A stretch of DNA of 47,685 bases from Clostridium frigoris (GTDB lineage: Bacteria; Bacillota; Clostridia; Clostridiales; Clostridiaceae): NCBI RefSeq assembly GCF_018861865.1, contig NZ_JAHLDV010000027.1:1-47685 (forward strand). The letters run 5' to 3'. Of the stretch, positions 1 through 8,192 are shown in pieces (positions within the stretch are counted from its first letter, which is position 1; every line of letters starts with the position of its first letter). Under the pieces are notes generated by a model. That model saw only the letters and a program-made list of their open reading frames with translations. It was not told where the DNA came from and ran no database searches. The translations under genes were made by a program, and so were the position numbers.

Positions 1-2
1 CT

Positions 3-95
3 GATAATTATAAATTAGGGATAAAAGTTGCAACTGTTATACCCTGTATTTTATCAGCAGGTGCTCTTTTTTTCAAAGTTCATTTTAATTCATAA
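3..95 (+). CDS. 3' end of an upstream gene, possibly a membrane transporter (partial)
   Basis: Reading from base 3, an open frame of 30 codons runs from the window edge to a TAA at 93-95. The peptide has a glycine- and isoleucine-rich hydrophobic stretch (IKVATVIPCILSAGALFF) followed by a short polar tail. This is what the last transmembrane helix of a sugar symporter or other MFS-like carrier looks like. The other two plus frames hit stops within the first codons. The gene would converge on the minus-strand gene at 118. The family cannot be assigned from 30 residues. Confidence 0.4.
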   Translation, partial: DNYKLGIKVATVIPCILSAGALFFKVHFNS

Positions 96-117
96 CAGGA
101 ATGCTCCTTATTTTATT

Positions 118-402
118 CTATTTATATAATCTATTTATAAAATTATTAACCTTCTTAATAGTAAATACTTCTTTTCTAGATAACCCTCTGTCAATTTGTT
201 GATTATGCATTTTCATATCAATATATATAGGCTGTGGTGAAATATGTTTTTCTAAGTCAATAAGAAAGTAATTATATTTTTCTTGTTCAGTTCCAACAAA
301 TTTAAAATCAAAGTAATCAGTATAATTAGTTGAGAAATAATATAATATAGTAAAATCATCTTCATATCCCTTTACTAATAATTTATACATTTTTGTGTTC
401 AT
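118..402 (-). CDS. Hypothetical protein, 94 aa
   Basis: I do not recognise this family. The protein is small, soluble and rich in Tyr, Phe, Lys and Asp, with no signal peptide, membrane segment or metal-binding motif. The ATG is preceded by an AAGAAGGGAAAAGT stretch that serves as a good ribosome binding site, which supports a real gene. It lies 134 bp downstream of the cellobiose EIIC gene on the same strand, with a 12-bp hairpin in between, so it may be the last and partly insulated member of that operon or have its own promoter. A role in sugar uptake would be a guess from position only. Confidence 0.6.
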   Translation of the reverse strand: MNTKMYKLLVKGYEDDFTILYYFSTNYTDYFDFKFVGTEQEKYNYFLIDLEKHISPQPIYIDMKMHNQQIDRGLSRKEVFTIKKVNNFINRLYK

Positions 403-471
403 ACTTTTCCCTTCTTAATATTCGTATACATATATGAGCTGTAATCTTTATGATGGTTTTATGATATTTAC

Positions 472-515
472 CCGATATTTCTTATTAAGCAACAATATTT
501 TATAAGAAATATCCG
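472..515 (-). terminator. Hairpin after the cellobiose EIIC gene
   Basis: Perfect 12-bp arms (474-485 GATATTTCTTAT with 502-513) enclose a 16-base loop. A partly paired CC/GG flank extends the stem. On the minus strand no clean T-run follows, so it may be a weak terminator or an mRNA-end stabiliser. Confidence 0.4.
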
Positions 516-536
516 GCCAAAAATTAAATATTGTAT

Positions 537-1874
537 TTACATATTTAAATCATTATTTTTTTCTAAAGCAACTGCTTCTTGTTCTGACTTATAGTTAATA
601 GCATCTTGTTTCATAAAGAATGGGAAGTATGCCACACATGACCCTGCTATTATTGTTAATTGCCATAATGCACCCTTCCAACCTTGGAGAATAAAACCTG
701 ATATTATTGGAGGAGTTGTCCATGGAACTTCTACAGCAGAAAAAGGAGTTAAAATACCAAATTTTATTAAAAAATAAGTTCCTAGTGCTGTGAACACTGG
801 TGTTAATACAAATGGTATAAACATAAATGGATTCATAACTATTGGGAATCCAAAGGTAACAGGTTCATTTATATTAAATAAAGCTGGTACTAGTGCCAAT
901 TTACCTAAAGTTTTTGATTGCCCTGATTTTCCTTTTACAATCATTGCAAGTACAAGTCCTAAGGTTATTCCAGAGCCTGTCATAGTTAAAGTATTCATAA
1001 ATTGATTAGTTACTATATGCGCACCATTTGCAATAGTTAAAGCACTTCCACTATTAATAATTGCTTGATTCGCTAGCTCATTTGCAGTTAATAATCCTGT
1101 CATTACACCACCAACAATCATTGCTCCATGCACACCAAACCACCATAACAAAGGAGTAGCTATTGCAATAAGTAGAGCTCCTCCTAGAGAGTCCGTCGCG
1201 CCTTGTAATGGAATTTGTAATACTTTATATATCCATTCAATAAATGTTGTATCTAAAGCATATTTAAAGAACATAAAAACAAACATAGTACCAAGCATAA
1301 TTACTGCAGCTGGTATTAAAGCTGCAAATTGATTAACAACACCTTGTGGTACTCCTTCTGGCATTTTGATTGTAATTTTCTTAGTTAAGAACCAAGAATA
1401 TACTGCACCAATTATTAGGCCAACTATAATAGCTGTAACCATACCTTGACCACCTGTCCAGGTTTTATCAATTACATTTTCTACTACTACACTTTTATTA
1501 TTAATTATAGCAGTAGCAGTAGATTTATTAATACCTAAAAATGTTACTAATGCTAATATTGCAGCAGTTAATGGCTCGTGGCCCTCATTTTTCGTGTAAG
1601 CATATGCTATACCCATTGTGGCAGCCATTGCCATTATTGCAAAAGATACACTATAAATTTGCATTAGTGGCATAGTCCAGTTCACACCAAAAATACTTGC
1701 TACCCAATCATTAAAAGGTTTATAAGGTATTTGTGCAAGCAATAAGAAAACAGACCCTACCAAAGTTAATGGCAATGTGTACAAGATTCCATCCTTTAAT
1801 GCAATAACACCCTTAAGATTAACAAATTTCATTACTACAGGTATTACTTTATCCATTAATTTTTCATTCTCCAT
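537..1874 (-). CDS. celB: PTS cellobiose/lactose-type EIIC permease
   Basis: This is the membrane channel subunit that moves cellobiose or another beta-glucoside across the membrane while EIIB phosphorylates it. The 445 residues, about ten hydrophobic segments, and the conserved GVHGAMIVGGVMTG and FNINEPVTFGFPIVMNP loops are typical of the Lac/Cel EIIC family, whose usual length is 430-450. In that family the NEPVTFG loop helps bind sugar. A GGGGGAA ribosome binding site precedes the ATG. The gene is the fourth in an EIIA-EIIB-glucosidase-EIIC operon, 28 bp after the 6-phospho-beta-glucosidase. Function is clear at family level; the exact sugar is inferred from the neighbours. Confidence 0.92.
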   Translation of the reverse strand: MENEKLMDKVIPVVMKFVNLKGVIALKDGILYTLPLTLVGSVFLLLAQIPYKPFNDWVASIFGVNWTMPLMQIYSVSFAIMAMAATMGIAYAYTKNEGHEPLTAAILALVTFLGINKSTATAIINNKSVVVENVIDKTWTGGQGMVTAIIVGLIIGAVYSWFLTKKITIKMPEGVPQGVVNQFAALIPAAVIMLGTMFVFMFFKYALDTTFIEWIYKVLQIPLQGATDSLGGALLIAIATPLLWWFGVHGAMIVGGVMTGLLTANELANQAIINSGSALTIANGAHIVTNQFMNTLTMTGSGITLGLVLAMIVKGKSGQSKTLGKLALVPALFNINEPVTFGFPIVMNPFMFIPFVLTPVFTALGTYFLIKFGILTPFSAVEVPWTTPPIISGFILQGWKGALWQLTIIAGSCVAYFPFFMKQDAINYKSEQEAVALEKNNDLNM

Positions 1875-1902
1875 AATATGTTCCCCCTATATTATTAATA
1901 AT

Positions 1903-3312
1903 TTAAAGATTTTCTCCTCTTTCCTCTATTATCTGTTTATACCAATAACCAGATAATTTTATCTTCCTATCTAAATTATTTTTATGATCTACATATATAA
2001 ATCCGTATTGTTTCTTGTAGCCATTTAACCAACTAAGTAAATCAGTTGAAGACCACGCATAATATCCTTTAAGATTTATGCCCTCGGCTATAGCCTTTTT
2101 TATAGCTACTAAATGTTCTTCAATATATTTTATTCTAGGAACATCTACCACTTCATCTTGGATAATCACATCTTCATCACCTAGCCCATTTTCTGTGATA
2201 TATATTTTTATGTCACCATAATTTGCTTTGAACATTTTTAGTCCCTCTAGGAATGCATCTGGTGCTATTTCCCAACCCCATTTTGTATACTTTTTATCAT
2301 TCATTTTTACGGTTTTATATACACCATCAAAGGATACATTACCAGGTGCTCCTGTGGAATTATCTCTTGATGACTCTTTTGAATTTTCGAATTTAATATT
2401 TTTCATTACCCTTTGAGGTTGATAATAATTTAAGCCAATAAAATCATTATCATCTGCAGCGATTTTTATAATATTAAGTTCCTCTTGTGTCCACTCTGGG
2501 GTTAAATTATTTTCATTTAGGTATTTAACTACGTACTGTGGATACTCCCCTTTTAATACCGGATCATAATACCAAGCTATTCCATATTGATTTGCATGAT
2601 ATGCTGCGAATTCATTATCTGGATTGTTATCTATACTAAATGCAGGACTAAAAACATGAGTTATTCCTATTTCACCAAACTGCCTTAAGTTTTTATAAGC
2701 AACTACCGCTTTAGCATGAGCAGTAAACACATTATGTGTTGCTTGAAAGTATTTTTTTAAATCATTTTTAATGCCTGGTGGATGTGCACCAGCTAAATAT
2801 CCCAAACTACAAAAGACAATGGTTTCATTAAATGTAATCCAATGCTTAACCCTATCTCCAAAAGCCTTATAACATACATTCGCATATTTAACAAAAGCAT
2901 CTACAGTTCTTTTATTAGTCCAACCGCCACATTCTTCTAATACCTGTGGTATATCCCAATGATATAGAGTAACGAAAGGCACAATTCCATATTTTAAACA
3001 TTCGTCAATGAGATTATTATAAAAATCTAACCCCTTTTGATTAATTTCGCCATCTCCGTCTGGAATTATCCTTGCCCAAGATATTGAAAATCTATAAGAT
3101 TCAAGCCCAATTTCAGCCATTAGTTTAACATCTTCTTTGTATCTATGATAATGATCTACAGATACATCTCCATTAGTACCTTCAAATGTTTTACCCGGAA
3201 TTTTGGAAAATACATCCCAATTAGAAATGCCTTTACCATCTTCATTCCATGCACCTTCTACTTGATATGAAGCTGATGCAGCTCCAAAAAGAAAATCATT
3301 TGCAAATTTCAT
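1903..3312 (-). CDS. bglA: 6-phospho-beta-glucosidase (GH1)
   Basis: A cytoplasmic glycoside hydrolase family 1 enzyme that splits cellobiose-6-phosphate or another 6-phospho-beta-glucoside into glucose-6-phosphate and the aglycone. The acid/base glutamate is in TFNE (E163) and the nucleophile in YITENG (E374). The 6-phosphate pocket signature SWLNGYKKQYGFIYVD near the C-terminus marks a phospho-glucosidase rather than a plain beta-glucosidase. The length of 469 aa is normal and there is no signal peptide. The gene lies between EIIB and EIIC, about 150 bp after EIIB with a large hairpin in the gap, so its level may be set separately from the EIIA-EIIB part of the transcript. Confidence 0.94.
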   Translation of the reverse strand: MKFANDFLFGAASASYQVEGAWNEDGKGISNWDVFSKIPGKTFEGTNGDVSVDHYHRYKEDVKLMAEIGLESYRFSISWARIIPDGDGEINQKGLDFYNNLIDECLKYGIVPFVTLYHWDIPQVLEECGGWTNKRTVDAFVKYANVCYKAFGDRVKHWITFNETIVFCSLGYLAGAHPPGIKNDLKKYFQATHNVFTAHAKAVVAYKNLRQFGEIGITHVFSPAFSIDNNPDNEFAAYHANQYGIAWYYDPVLKGEYPQYVVKYLNENNLTPEWTQEELNIIKIAADDNDFIGLNYYQPQRVMKNIKFENSKESSRDNSTGAPGNVSFDGVYKTVKMNDKKYTKWGWEIAPDAFLEGLKMFKANYGDIKIYITENGLGDEDVIIQDEVVDVPRIKYIEEHLVAIKKAIAEGINLKGYYAWSSTDLLSWLNGYKKQYGFIYVDHKNNLDRKIKLSGYWYKQIIEERGENL

Positions 3313-3382
3313 AATTACATCCCTCGCTTTTATTATACTTGTAAATATAATTGAATTAACTTAATACATTAGGTATAATTAA

Positions 3383-3461
3383 TAAAAGTGCCTCTTTATG
3401 TTACTTATTATATAGTGTCACGCTCATGTCACCAATTATTGTAACAAGGGAGGTGCTTTTA
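3383..3461 (-). other. Large intercistronic stem-loop between EIIB and bglA
   Basis: The outer arms 3383-3394 and 3450-3461 pair over 12 positions, with two G-U wobbles. Inner GTTAC/GTAAC arms (3400-3404 with 3441-3445) extend the stem, and the loop carries a repeated TGTCAC. The outer arm begins at the EIIB stop codon. Read on the minus strand, TTTTATTAATTAT follows the stem. It could act as a partial terminator or as a processing and stabilising element that makes EIIA/EIIB mRNA more abundant than the downstream part. Confidence 0.5.
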
Positions 3462-3462
3462 A

Positions 3463-3771
3463 TTACTTATCAATTAATTTAAGTGCACTTTCTAATACTT
3501 TTTCGCCATTCATCATACCATAATCTATAGAAGCTATTACAGCAACTGGGATTCCTAATGCACCACATGTTTTTTGTGCCCTTGGTAACACATATCTTAT
3601 TTGTGGTCCAAGTAACGCTACTGCAACTCCATCTAGATGTTTTGACATCTGAGCTTCTGGAAATGCCTCAATTTCCACTTCTAAACCCTTTGCCTTTGCT
3701 GCTTTTTCCATTTTTGTAACTAGTAAACTAGTTGACATACCTGCTGCACAAAATAATGCTATTTTAATCAT
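3463..3771 (-). CDS. celA: PTS cellobiose/lactose-type EIIB
   Basis: A small cytoplasmic phosphocarrier that takes phosphate from EIIA and passes it to the incoming sugar at EIIC. The N-terminal phosphocysteine loop LFCAAGMSTS (Cys8) and the 102-residue length match Lac/Cel EIIB. It is the second gene of the operon, with an AGGAGG ribosome binding site before the ATG and a 48-bp gap from EIIA. Gene symbols for the three subunits differ between species, so celA is given as a common choice. Confidence 0.93.
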   Translation of the reverse strand: MIKIALFCAAGMSTSLLVTKMEKAAKAKGLEVEIEAFPEAQMSKHLDGVAVALLGPQIRYVLPRAQKTCGALGIPVAVIASIDYGMMNGEKVLESALKLIDK

Positions 3772-3819
3772 AATATTGCCTCCTAAAAAATTTATTATTT
3801 AGTTCTCATATAATATTTG

Positions 3820-4149
3820 TTAATTTTCTTTAATTCCTAATAAAGGATTTATAGCTTTTCTTAATTCAATGATTTCACTAATTAGATTCTTTTCTGATAT
3901 AGATGTCATTAAATGATCTTGTGCATGTACAAATAGAAGTGATACTTGAAGGTTTTCACCTGCAGCTTCTTTTTGTAATAATGAAGTTTGTATTTTATGA
4001 GTTTTATCAATCATTTCATTTGCCTTCTCGAGTAATGCATCTGCATCCTCATATTTTCCTTCCTTTGCTTTTGCAAGTGCTTCATATGCAAAAGATCTTG
4101 TTTCTCCTGAATTTATAATAAGATCCATTACTACTTTTTCAATTTCCAT
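3820..4149 (-). CDS. celC: PTS cellobiose/lactose-type EIIA
   Basis: The cytoplasmic subunit that receives phosphate from HPr. The active-site motif LLFVHAQDHLMT (His75) and the all-helical 109-residue fold are diagnostic of Lac/Cel EIIA, which forms trimers. It is the first gene of the operon, with GAGGAGG before the ATG. A perfect sigma-54 promoter lies 65 bp upstream on the same strand, so this gene opens the sigma-54-dependent transcript. Confidence 0.94.
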   Translation of the reverse strand: MEIEKVVMDLIINSGETRSFAYEALAKAKEGKYEDADALLEKANEMIDKTHKIQTSLLQKEAAGENLQVSLLFVHAQDHLMTSISEKNLISEIIELRKAINPLLGIKEN

Positions 4150-4213
4150 TTTTGTTCCTCCTCATATTTTAAATTTATAAAATATTTTTCCTAACTTGTT
4201 ATACTACTTATAT

Positions 4214-4230
4214 AGCAACTTGCGTGCCAA
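4214..4230 (-). promoter_or_regulatory. Sigma-54 (-24/-12) promoter of the cellobiose PTS operon
   Basis: On the minus strand the sequence is TTGGCACGCAAGTTGCT. It matches the sigma-54 consensus TTGGCACG-N4-TTGCT in full, with the GG and GC dinucleotides correctly spaced. Transcription would start about 12 bases further on and give a leader of roughly 50 bases before the EIIA start. The divergent neighbour encodes a sigma-54 activator, which fits. Confidence 0.93.
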
Positions 4231-4254
4231 AACACTAAATGACCCGTCGCCGTG

Positions 4255-4267
4255 TGTAAACGGTTTA
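4255..4267. promoter_or_regulatory. cre-like catabolite control site
   Basis: TGTAAACGGTTTA is a near-perfect dyad (TAAAC-G-GTTTA) centred on a CG and close to the CcpA cre consensus. It lies just upstream of the sigma-54 promoter and downstream of the repeat enhancer, where a bound repressor could block contact between activator and polymerase. Inference from motif and position. Confidence 0.45.
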
Positions 4268-4306
4268 AATAATGCAACATTTTGTATAAGTGTATTAAGT
4301 TTCCAT

Positions 4307-4360
4307 TAGCGTTTCAATTGATTTTTATTAGTGTTTCAATTGATTTTCATATAGTGTTTC
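4307..4360. promoter_or_regulatory. Three tandem repeats, likely enhancer (UAS) for the sigma-54 activator
   Basis: The core TAGYGTTTC occurs at 4307-4315, 4329-4337 and 4352-4360, spaced 22 and 23 bp, about two helical turns. The first two copies continue as CAATTGATTTT; the third lies in a short dyad (TGTTTCGAAAAACA). The block is about 80-145 bp upstream of the -24 element, the usual distance for an enhancer of a LevR/CelR-type activator. Confidence 0.65.
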
Positions 4361-4433
4361 GAAAAACAGAAAAATTGTATAGCATTACTCTACTCCAAAG
4401 GTATATAATATTAACAAAATGGGGGTTAATAAA

Positions 4434-7100
4434 ATGAACAGAAAAGAAACCATATATACTTATCTACTAGAACAATCTGAAGATATAGGTGTTGATGCTC
4501 AATGTGTGTCAGCGATTTTAAATATTAGCAGAGCTAATGTTAGCCATGAACTTAATAACCTTTGTAAAGAAGGAAAAGTATATAAATCATCAGGAAGACC
4601 TGTTCTATTCTTTATTAAAAAAAATCAAAACACTACAGTTAAAGAATGTAAACTAGATGAACTCGTTAAAAATAACATAAGTTTAAAAACAGCAGTTGAA
4701 CAAGTTAAAGCTGCGATACTATATCCACCTAAAGGGATGAACTGTTTAATTCTTGGAGATACCGGTGTTGGAAAGTCTATGTTTGCTTCTTTAATGTATG
4801 AATATGCCAAAGAGATGAAAGTTAAAGAGGATGGATCTCCTTTTATAGCATTTAATTGCGCTGATTATAGCAATAATCCACAGTTACTTACATCACAGCT
4901 TTTCGGTGTTAAAAAAGGTACCTATACTGGAGCTGAGTCAGACAAGATTGGACTAATTGAGAAAGCAAATGGAGGAATACTCTTCTTAGATGAAATACAC
5001 AGACTTCCACCAGAAGGTCAAGAATCACTTTTTACTTTTCTAGATACTGGCTTATTTAGACGTATGGGCGAATATGAAAACAGAAAATCAGATGTATTAA
5101 TTATTTCTGCTACTACAGAAAATCCAAATTCGGCCTTATTAAAAACATTTACTAGAAGAATTCCTATGATTATAACAATACCAACACTTAAAGATAGAAC
5201 CTTAGAGGAACGATTTTTCATTATAAAGAGTTTTTTTAGGCAAGAAAGCATTCGTTTAAATAGAGATATACATGCATCCTTAAACACAATTAGATCATTT
5301 CTATCATATGATTGTCCTAATAATATTGGTCAACTTAAAAGCGATGTGCAACTGGTTTGTGCAAAGGCGTACTCAGAATTTCTAACAAATATAAAAAGTG
5401 ATGTAAGGATTAACAGTAGCAGTCTACCTAATTATATTAAAGATGGTTTATATAAAGAAAAGGAACATAGGGTTATCTGGAATAAACTTATAAGTGAGGA
5501 TATTGAGTATTTTAGATTTTCCAGTTCAGTTGATTTCACTTCCTATGATGATAATAAAGAGAAAAATAGCATTTATGAAATCATTGAGCAAAAACTAGAG
5601 GAATTAAAATTAAAAGGTGTTTCTGAGATTAATATTGAAAATATTTTAGAAAAAGACATAACAAAATATTTTCAAAAATGTATTACTGGGGTTTCGGATG
5701 ATATTAACAGAAAAAACTTACTTAATATACTAGGTAAGGACATATTAAACTGTGTTGATGAAATAAATTATACTATATGTAATGAACTAAAAACTACCTT
5801 AAGCGATAATATTTACACTGCATTAGCTTTACATATCAATACATTGATTAAAAGAATAGGTAATAATAAAATTATAGTTAATCCTGAATTAAGTAAGTTA
5901 AAATTATTGTATCCTGTTGAATTTAAAGTAGCACTTAAAGCTAAAAAAATAATTGAAGATTTTGTACACCATGAAATTCCTGAAGATGAAGCAGGATATT
6001 TGACTATATTTCTAGTTCCGGAAGATCAATATCACCATAAGTTCTTGGAAAAAGTGAAAATTATAATCATAGCTCATGGTGAATCAACTGCAACCTCCAT
6101 GTCAGATGTGGCCAATAAACTTTTAGGCGAAACTTATGTAATTGGTATTAATGCACCTTTAGAAATTAGTCCATCAAAAGTGTTAGATGATCTGAGAAAA
6201 GTAGTTCAAGAGAATTTTAGTTCTAGTGGTTATCTATTACTTGTTGACATGGGTTCACTAACAACTTTTGGAGAACTAATAGAGAAAGAATTTAATATTC
6301 CAGTAAAGGTAATATCTCTAGTTTCTACTCTTCATGTATTAGAAGCCGCTAGAAAAGCTTTACTTGGATTCTCATTAGATGATATATATAAAGAAGTTAT
6401 CTCTGTAAATTCCTACAGGGAATTAAATAGAAATATAAACGAACCCCCCAATGACAAAAATAAGATAATAATAATAACTGCTTGTTTAACTGGTGAGGGC
6501 GGGTCTGTGGCGCTTAAAAGCTTTATTAATAATAATTTTAAATTTGATAAAGACGTATTTGAAGTTATACCACTTAACTGCTTAGATATGAATTACTTTA
6601 AAGAGCAATTAAAAAAGATACAAAAGGAAAAAGAAATTCTATTTATTGTTACATCCTTCCCTGTTGACTTAGATATAAAACAATATACTATGTTCGATGT
6701 AATAAGTATGAAAGTAGCAAAAGAACTTCAAGAAATTATCGATACCAAAACTACCCTTCTTAAAATGCGATTGGTCCTTAAAGAAAATATTGATAATTTG
6801 GATGGAGATGTACTTTACACTGATGTAACTCGATTTTTCAATAAAATAACCACAAATTTATCCATATCATTAACAGATGAAAATCTAATAGGCTTAATTC
6901 TTCATTTAGCCTTTACTATTAGTAGACTTAAAAAGGGAGACCCCTCAATAGAGTATCCTTATAAAGAGAAACTTATAAACAAACATAAAGAAATATATCA
7001 AGTGGTTAAAGAACAAATTGTTTTCTTATGCAATAAATATTATATAAATACAACAGATGATGAAATATGTTACATAATTAATATTTTAGTTGGTAATTAG
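4434..7100 (+). CDS. celR: Sigma-54-dependent transcriptional activator with PRD/PTS domains (CelR/LevR family)
   Basis: An enhancer-binding activator that switches on the divergent cellobiose PTS operon and is tuned by PTS phosphorylation. Order: N-terminal helix-turn-helix (1-65), AAA+ sigma-54 domain with Walker A GDTGVGKS (108-115) and Walker B ILFLDEIH (D186), first PRD (about 445-535), EIIA-Man-like domain with AHGEST (His548), an EIIB-like segment around 680-780, and a second PRD at the end. The sigma-54 contact loop reads GTYTGA instead of GAFTGA. I start at 4434 because GGGGG stands 8 bases before it; an ATG at 4419 lacks a ribosome binding site. The length of about 888 aa is normal for the family. 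Confidence 0.9.
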   Translation: MNRKETIYTYLLEQSEDIGVDAQCVSAILNISRANVSHELNNLCKEGKVYKSSGRPVLFFIKKNQNTTVKECKLDELVKNNISLKTAVEQVKAAILYPPKGMNCLILGDTGVGKSMFASLMYEYAKEMKVKEDGSPFIAFNCADYSNNPQLLTSQLFGVKKGTYTGAESDKIGLIEKANGGILFLDEIHRLPPEGQESLFTFLDTGLFRRMGEYENRKSDVLIISATTENPNSALLKTFTRRIPMIITIPTLKDRTLEERFFIIKSFFRQESIRLNRDIHASLNTIRSFLSYDCPNNIGQLKSDVQLVCAKAYSEFLTNIKSDVRINSSSLPNYIKDGLYKEKEHRVIWNKLISEDIEYFRFSSSVDFTSYDDNKEKNSIYEIIEQKLEELKLKGVSEINIENILEKDITKYFQKCITGVSDDINRKNLLNILGKDILNCVDEINYTICNELKTTLSDNIYTALALHINTLIKRIGNNKIIVNPELSKLKLLYPVEFKVALKAKKIIEDFVHHEIPEDEAGYLTIFLVPEDQYHHKFLEKVKIIIIAHGESTATSMSDVANKLLGETYVIGINAPLEISPSKVLDDLRKVVQENFSSSGYLLLVDMGSLTTFGELIEKEFNIPVKVISLVSTLHVLEAARKALLGFSLDDIYKEVISVNSYRELNRNINEPPNDKNKIIIITACLTGEGGSVALKSFINNNFKFDKDVFEVIPLNCLDMNYFKEQLKKIQKEKEILFIVTSFPVDLDIKQYTMFDVISMKVAKELQEIIDTKTTLLKMRLVLKENIDNLDGDVLYTDVTRFFNKITTNLSISLTDENLIGLILHLAFTISRLKKGDPSIEYPYKEKLINKHKEIYQVVKEQIVFLCNKYYINTTDDEICYIINILVGN

Positions 7101-7160
7101 CTACTATAGTGTTGATATATCCCGCACTTTAATGTAAAAATAAAATTTATATAACTAAAC

Positions 7161-7212
7161 AAATGAATCAAAAGGAGCATTTTTTAGTGTTCTTCTTTTG
7201 ATTCATTTTTTT
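7161..7212 (+). terminator. Rho-independent terminator after celR
   Basis: A left arm AAATGAATCAAAAGGAG and right arm CTTCTTTTGATTCATT form a roughly 16-bp stem with one mismatch. Seven T residues follow immediately, so this is a clean end for the celR transcript. Confidence 0.88.
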
Positions 7213-7277
7213 ATGAAAACATTGAATGTTGCTTTTGTATTTGGGTTAAGTTGTAAAACAACACTAAAACCAAGTTT

Positions 7278-7331
7278 TTAACAGAAAACAAACATTTGCT
7301 TAATGAGGATTTAACAATGAGTTATTATAAT
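7278..7331 (+). promoter_or_regulatory. Pho-box-like promoter of the organophosphate operon
   Basis: Hexamers TTAACA (7278), CAAACA (7289), TTAATG (7300) and TTAACA (7311), and a weak TTATTA (7322), follow one another every 11 bp. They end against a perfect -10 TATAAT at 7326-7331. No -35 hexamer is visible, as expected when a PhoP/PhoB-type regulator replaces it. The first gene starts 33 bases after the -10. The direct 11-bp repeats of TTAACA-type are the known Pho box form in Firmicutes; regulation by PhoP is inferred. Confidence 0.62.
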
Positions 7332-7363
7332 GTAATTGTAAGTTGATTAAGAGGAGGTTACAA

Positions 7364-8164
7364 ATGAATATAACGGATCATCATGTTCATACAGAATTTT
7401 CAGGTGATTGTGATACACCGATGGAAGTTATAATTAATAGAACTACAGAACTTGGATTAAAGGAAGTAATGTTTACGGATCATATGGATTTTGCTTATCC
7501 AAGTACAGATATAAACTTTGAAGTAGATTATAAAAAGTACATAAATGTTTTAGAAAAACTTAGAATTAAATATAAAGAGATGGATATTCTAATGGGAGTT
7601 GAAGTTGGTTATCAGCCAGGTTTAAATGAAAGTATAAATGAATTATTAAACTCCTATGACTTTGATTTTGTAATATGTTCGTTGCACGCTTGGAATGGAG
7701 CAGCTCTGGATAAGGGTGATTTGTTTAAAGGTAGAAGTCAACAAGAAGGTTACAGAGCGTATTTTGAAAGTCTCAAATATACTCTAAAGAACTTTGATAA
7801 TTTTGATGTAGTTGGACATTTAGATTTCATAAATAGATATGGGAATTTTGCGAATAAAACAATAAGATATGATGATTATAAAAATATCTTGGATAAAATA
7901 CTATTAATGATAATAAACAAAGGAAAAGGTATTGAGCTTAATACCTCAGGATTAAGGTACAAGCTAAATTCTATGCATCCCAGTCGTGAAATATTAAAAA
8001 GATATCTTGAACTTGGTGGAAGAATTATTACAATAGGTTCAGATGCACATGTATTAAAAGATTTGTATGCAGATTTCGATAAAGCAATATTGCAGCTAAA
8101 AGAAATTGGATTTAAAGAGATTACAACATTTAAAAACAGAAAATCAAATTTTATAAAAATATAA
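7364..8164 (+). CDS. PHP-family phosphoesterase (HisJ/histidinol-phosphatase-like)
   Basis: A cytoplasmic metal-dependent phosphoesterase of the polymerase-and-histidinol-phosphatase family. All ligand motifs are present: HHVHTEFSGD, FTDHMDFA, GVEVGYQ, CSLHAW, GHLDF and GSDAH, which build a trinuclear metal site. The length of 266 aa is that of HisJ. Automatic annotation would call it histidinol phosphatase, but no his gene is near. It opens an operon with an ABC importer and a second phosphoesterase, so it more likely cleaves an imported phosphate mono- or diester. The start is the ATG at 7364 behind GAGGAGGT; a TTG at 7343 lies upstream of that site and is unlikely. Confidence 0.85.
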   Translation: MNITDHHVHTEFSGDCDTPMEVIINRTTELGLKEVMFTDHMDFAYPSTDINFEVDYKKYINVLEKLRIKYKEMDILMGVEVGYQPGLNESINELLNSYDFDFVICSLHAWNGAALDKGDLFKGRSQQEGYRAYFESLKYTLKNFDNFDVVGHLDFINRYGNFANKTIRYDDYKNILDKILLMIINKGKGIELNTSGLRYKLNSMHPSREILKRYLELGGRIITIGSDAHVLKDLYADFDKAILQLKEIGFKEITTFKNRKSNFIKI

Positions 8165-8192
8165 TTAGAATCAGATATTAGGAGGCGTTATT

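Noticed and set aside
4307-4360. CRISPR-like array
   Set aside because: Only three short, diverging repeats with 13-14 bp between cores, in a sigma-54 promoter region with an activator gene alongside.
7364-8164. Identity as histidinol phosphatase of histidine biosynthesis
   Set aside because: No his genes are nearby; the operon context is organophosphate import.
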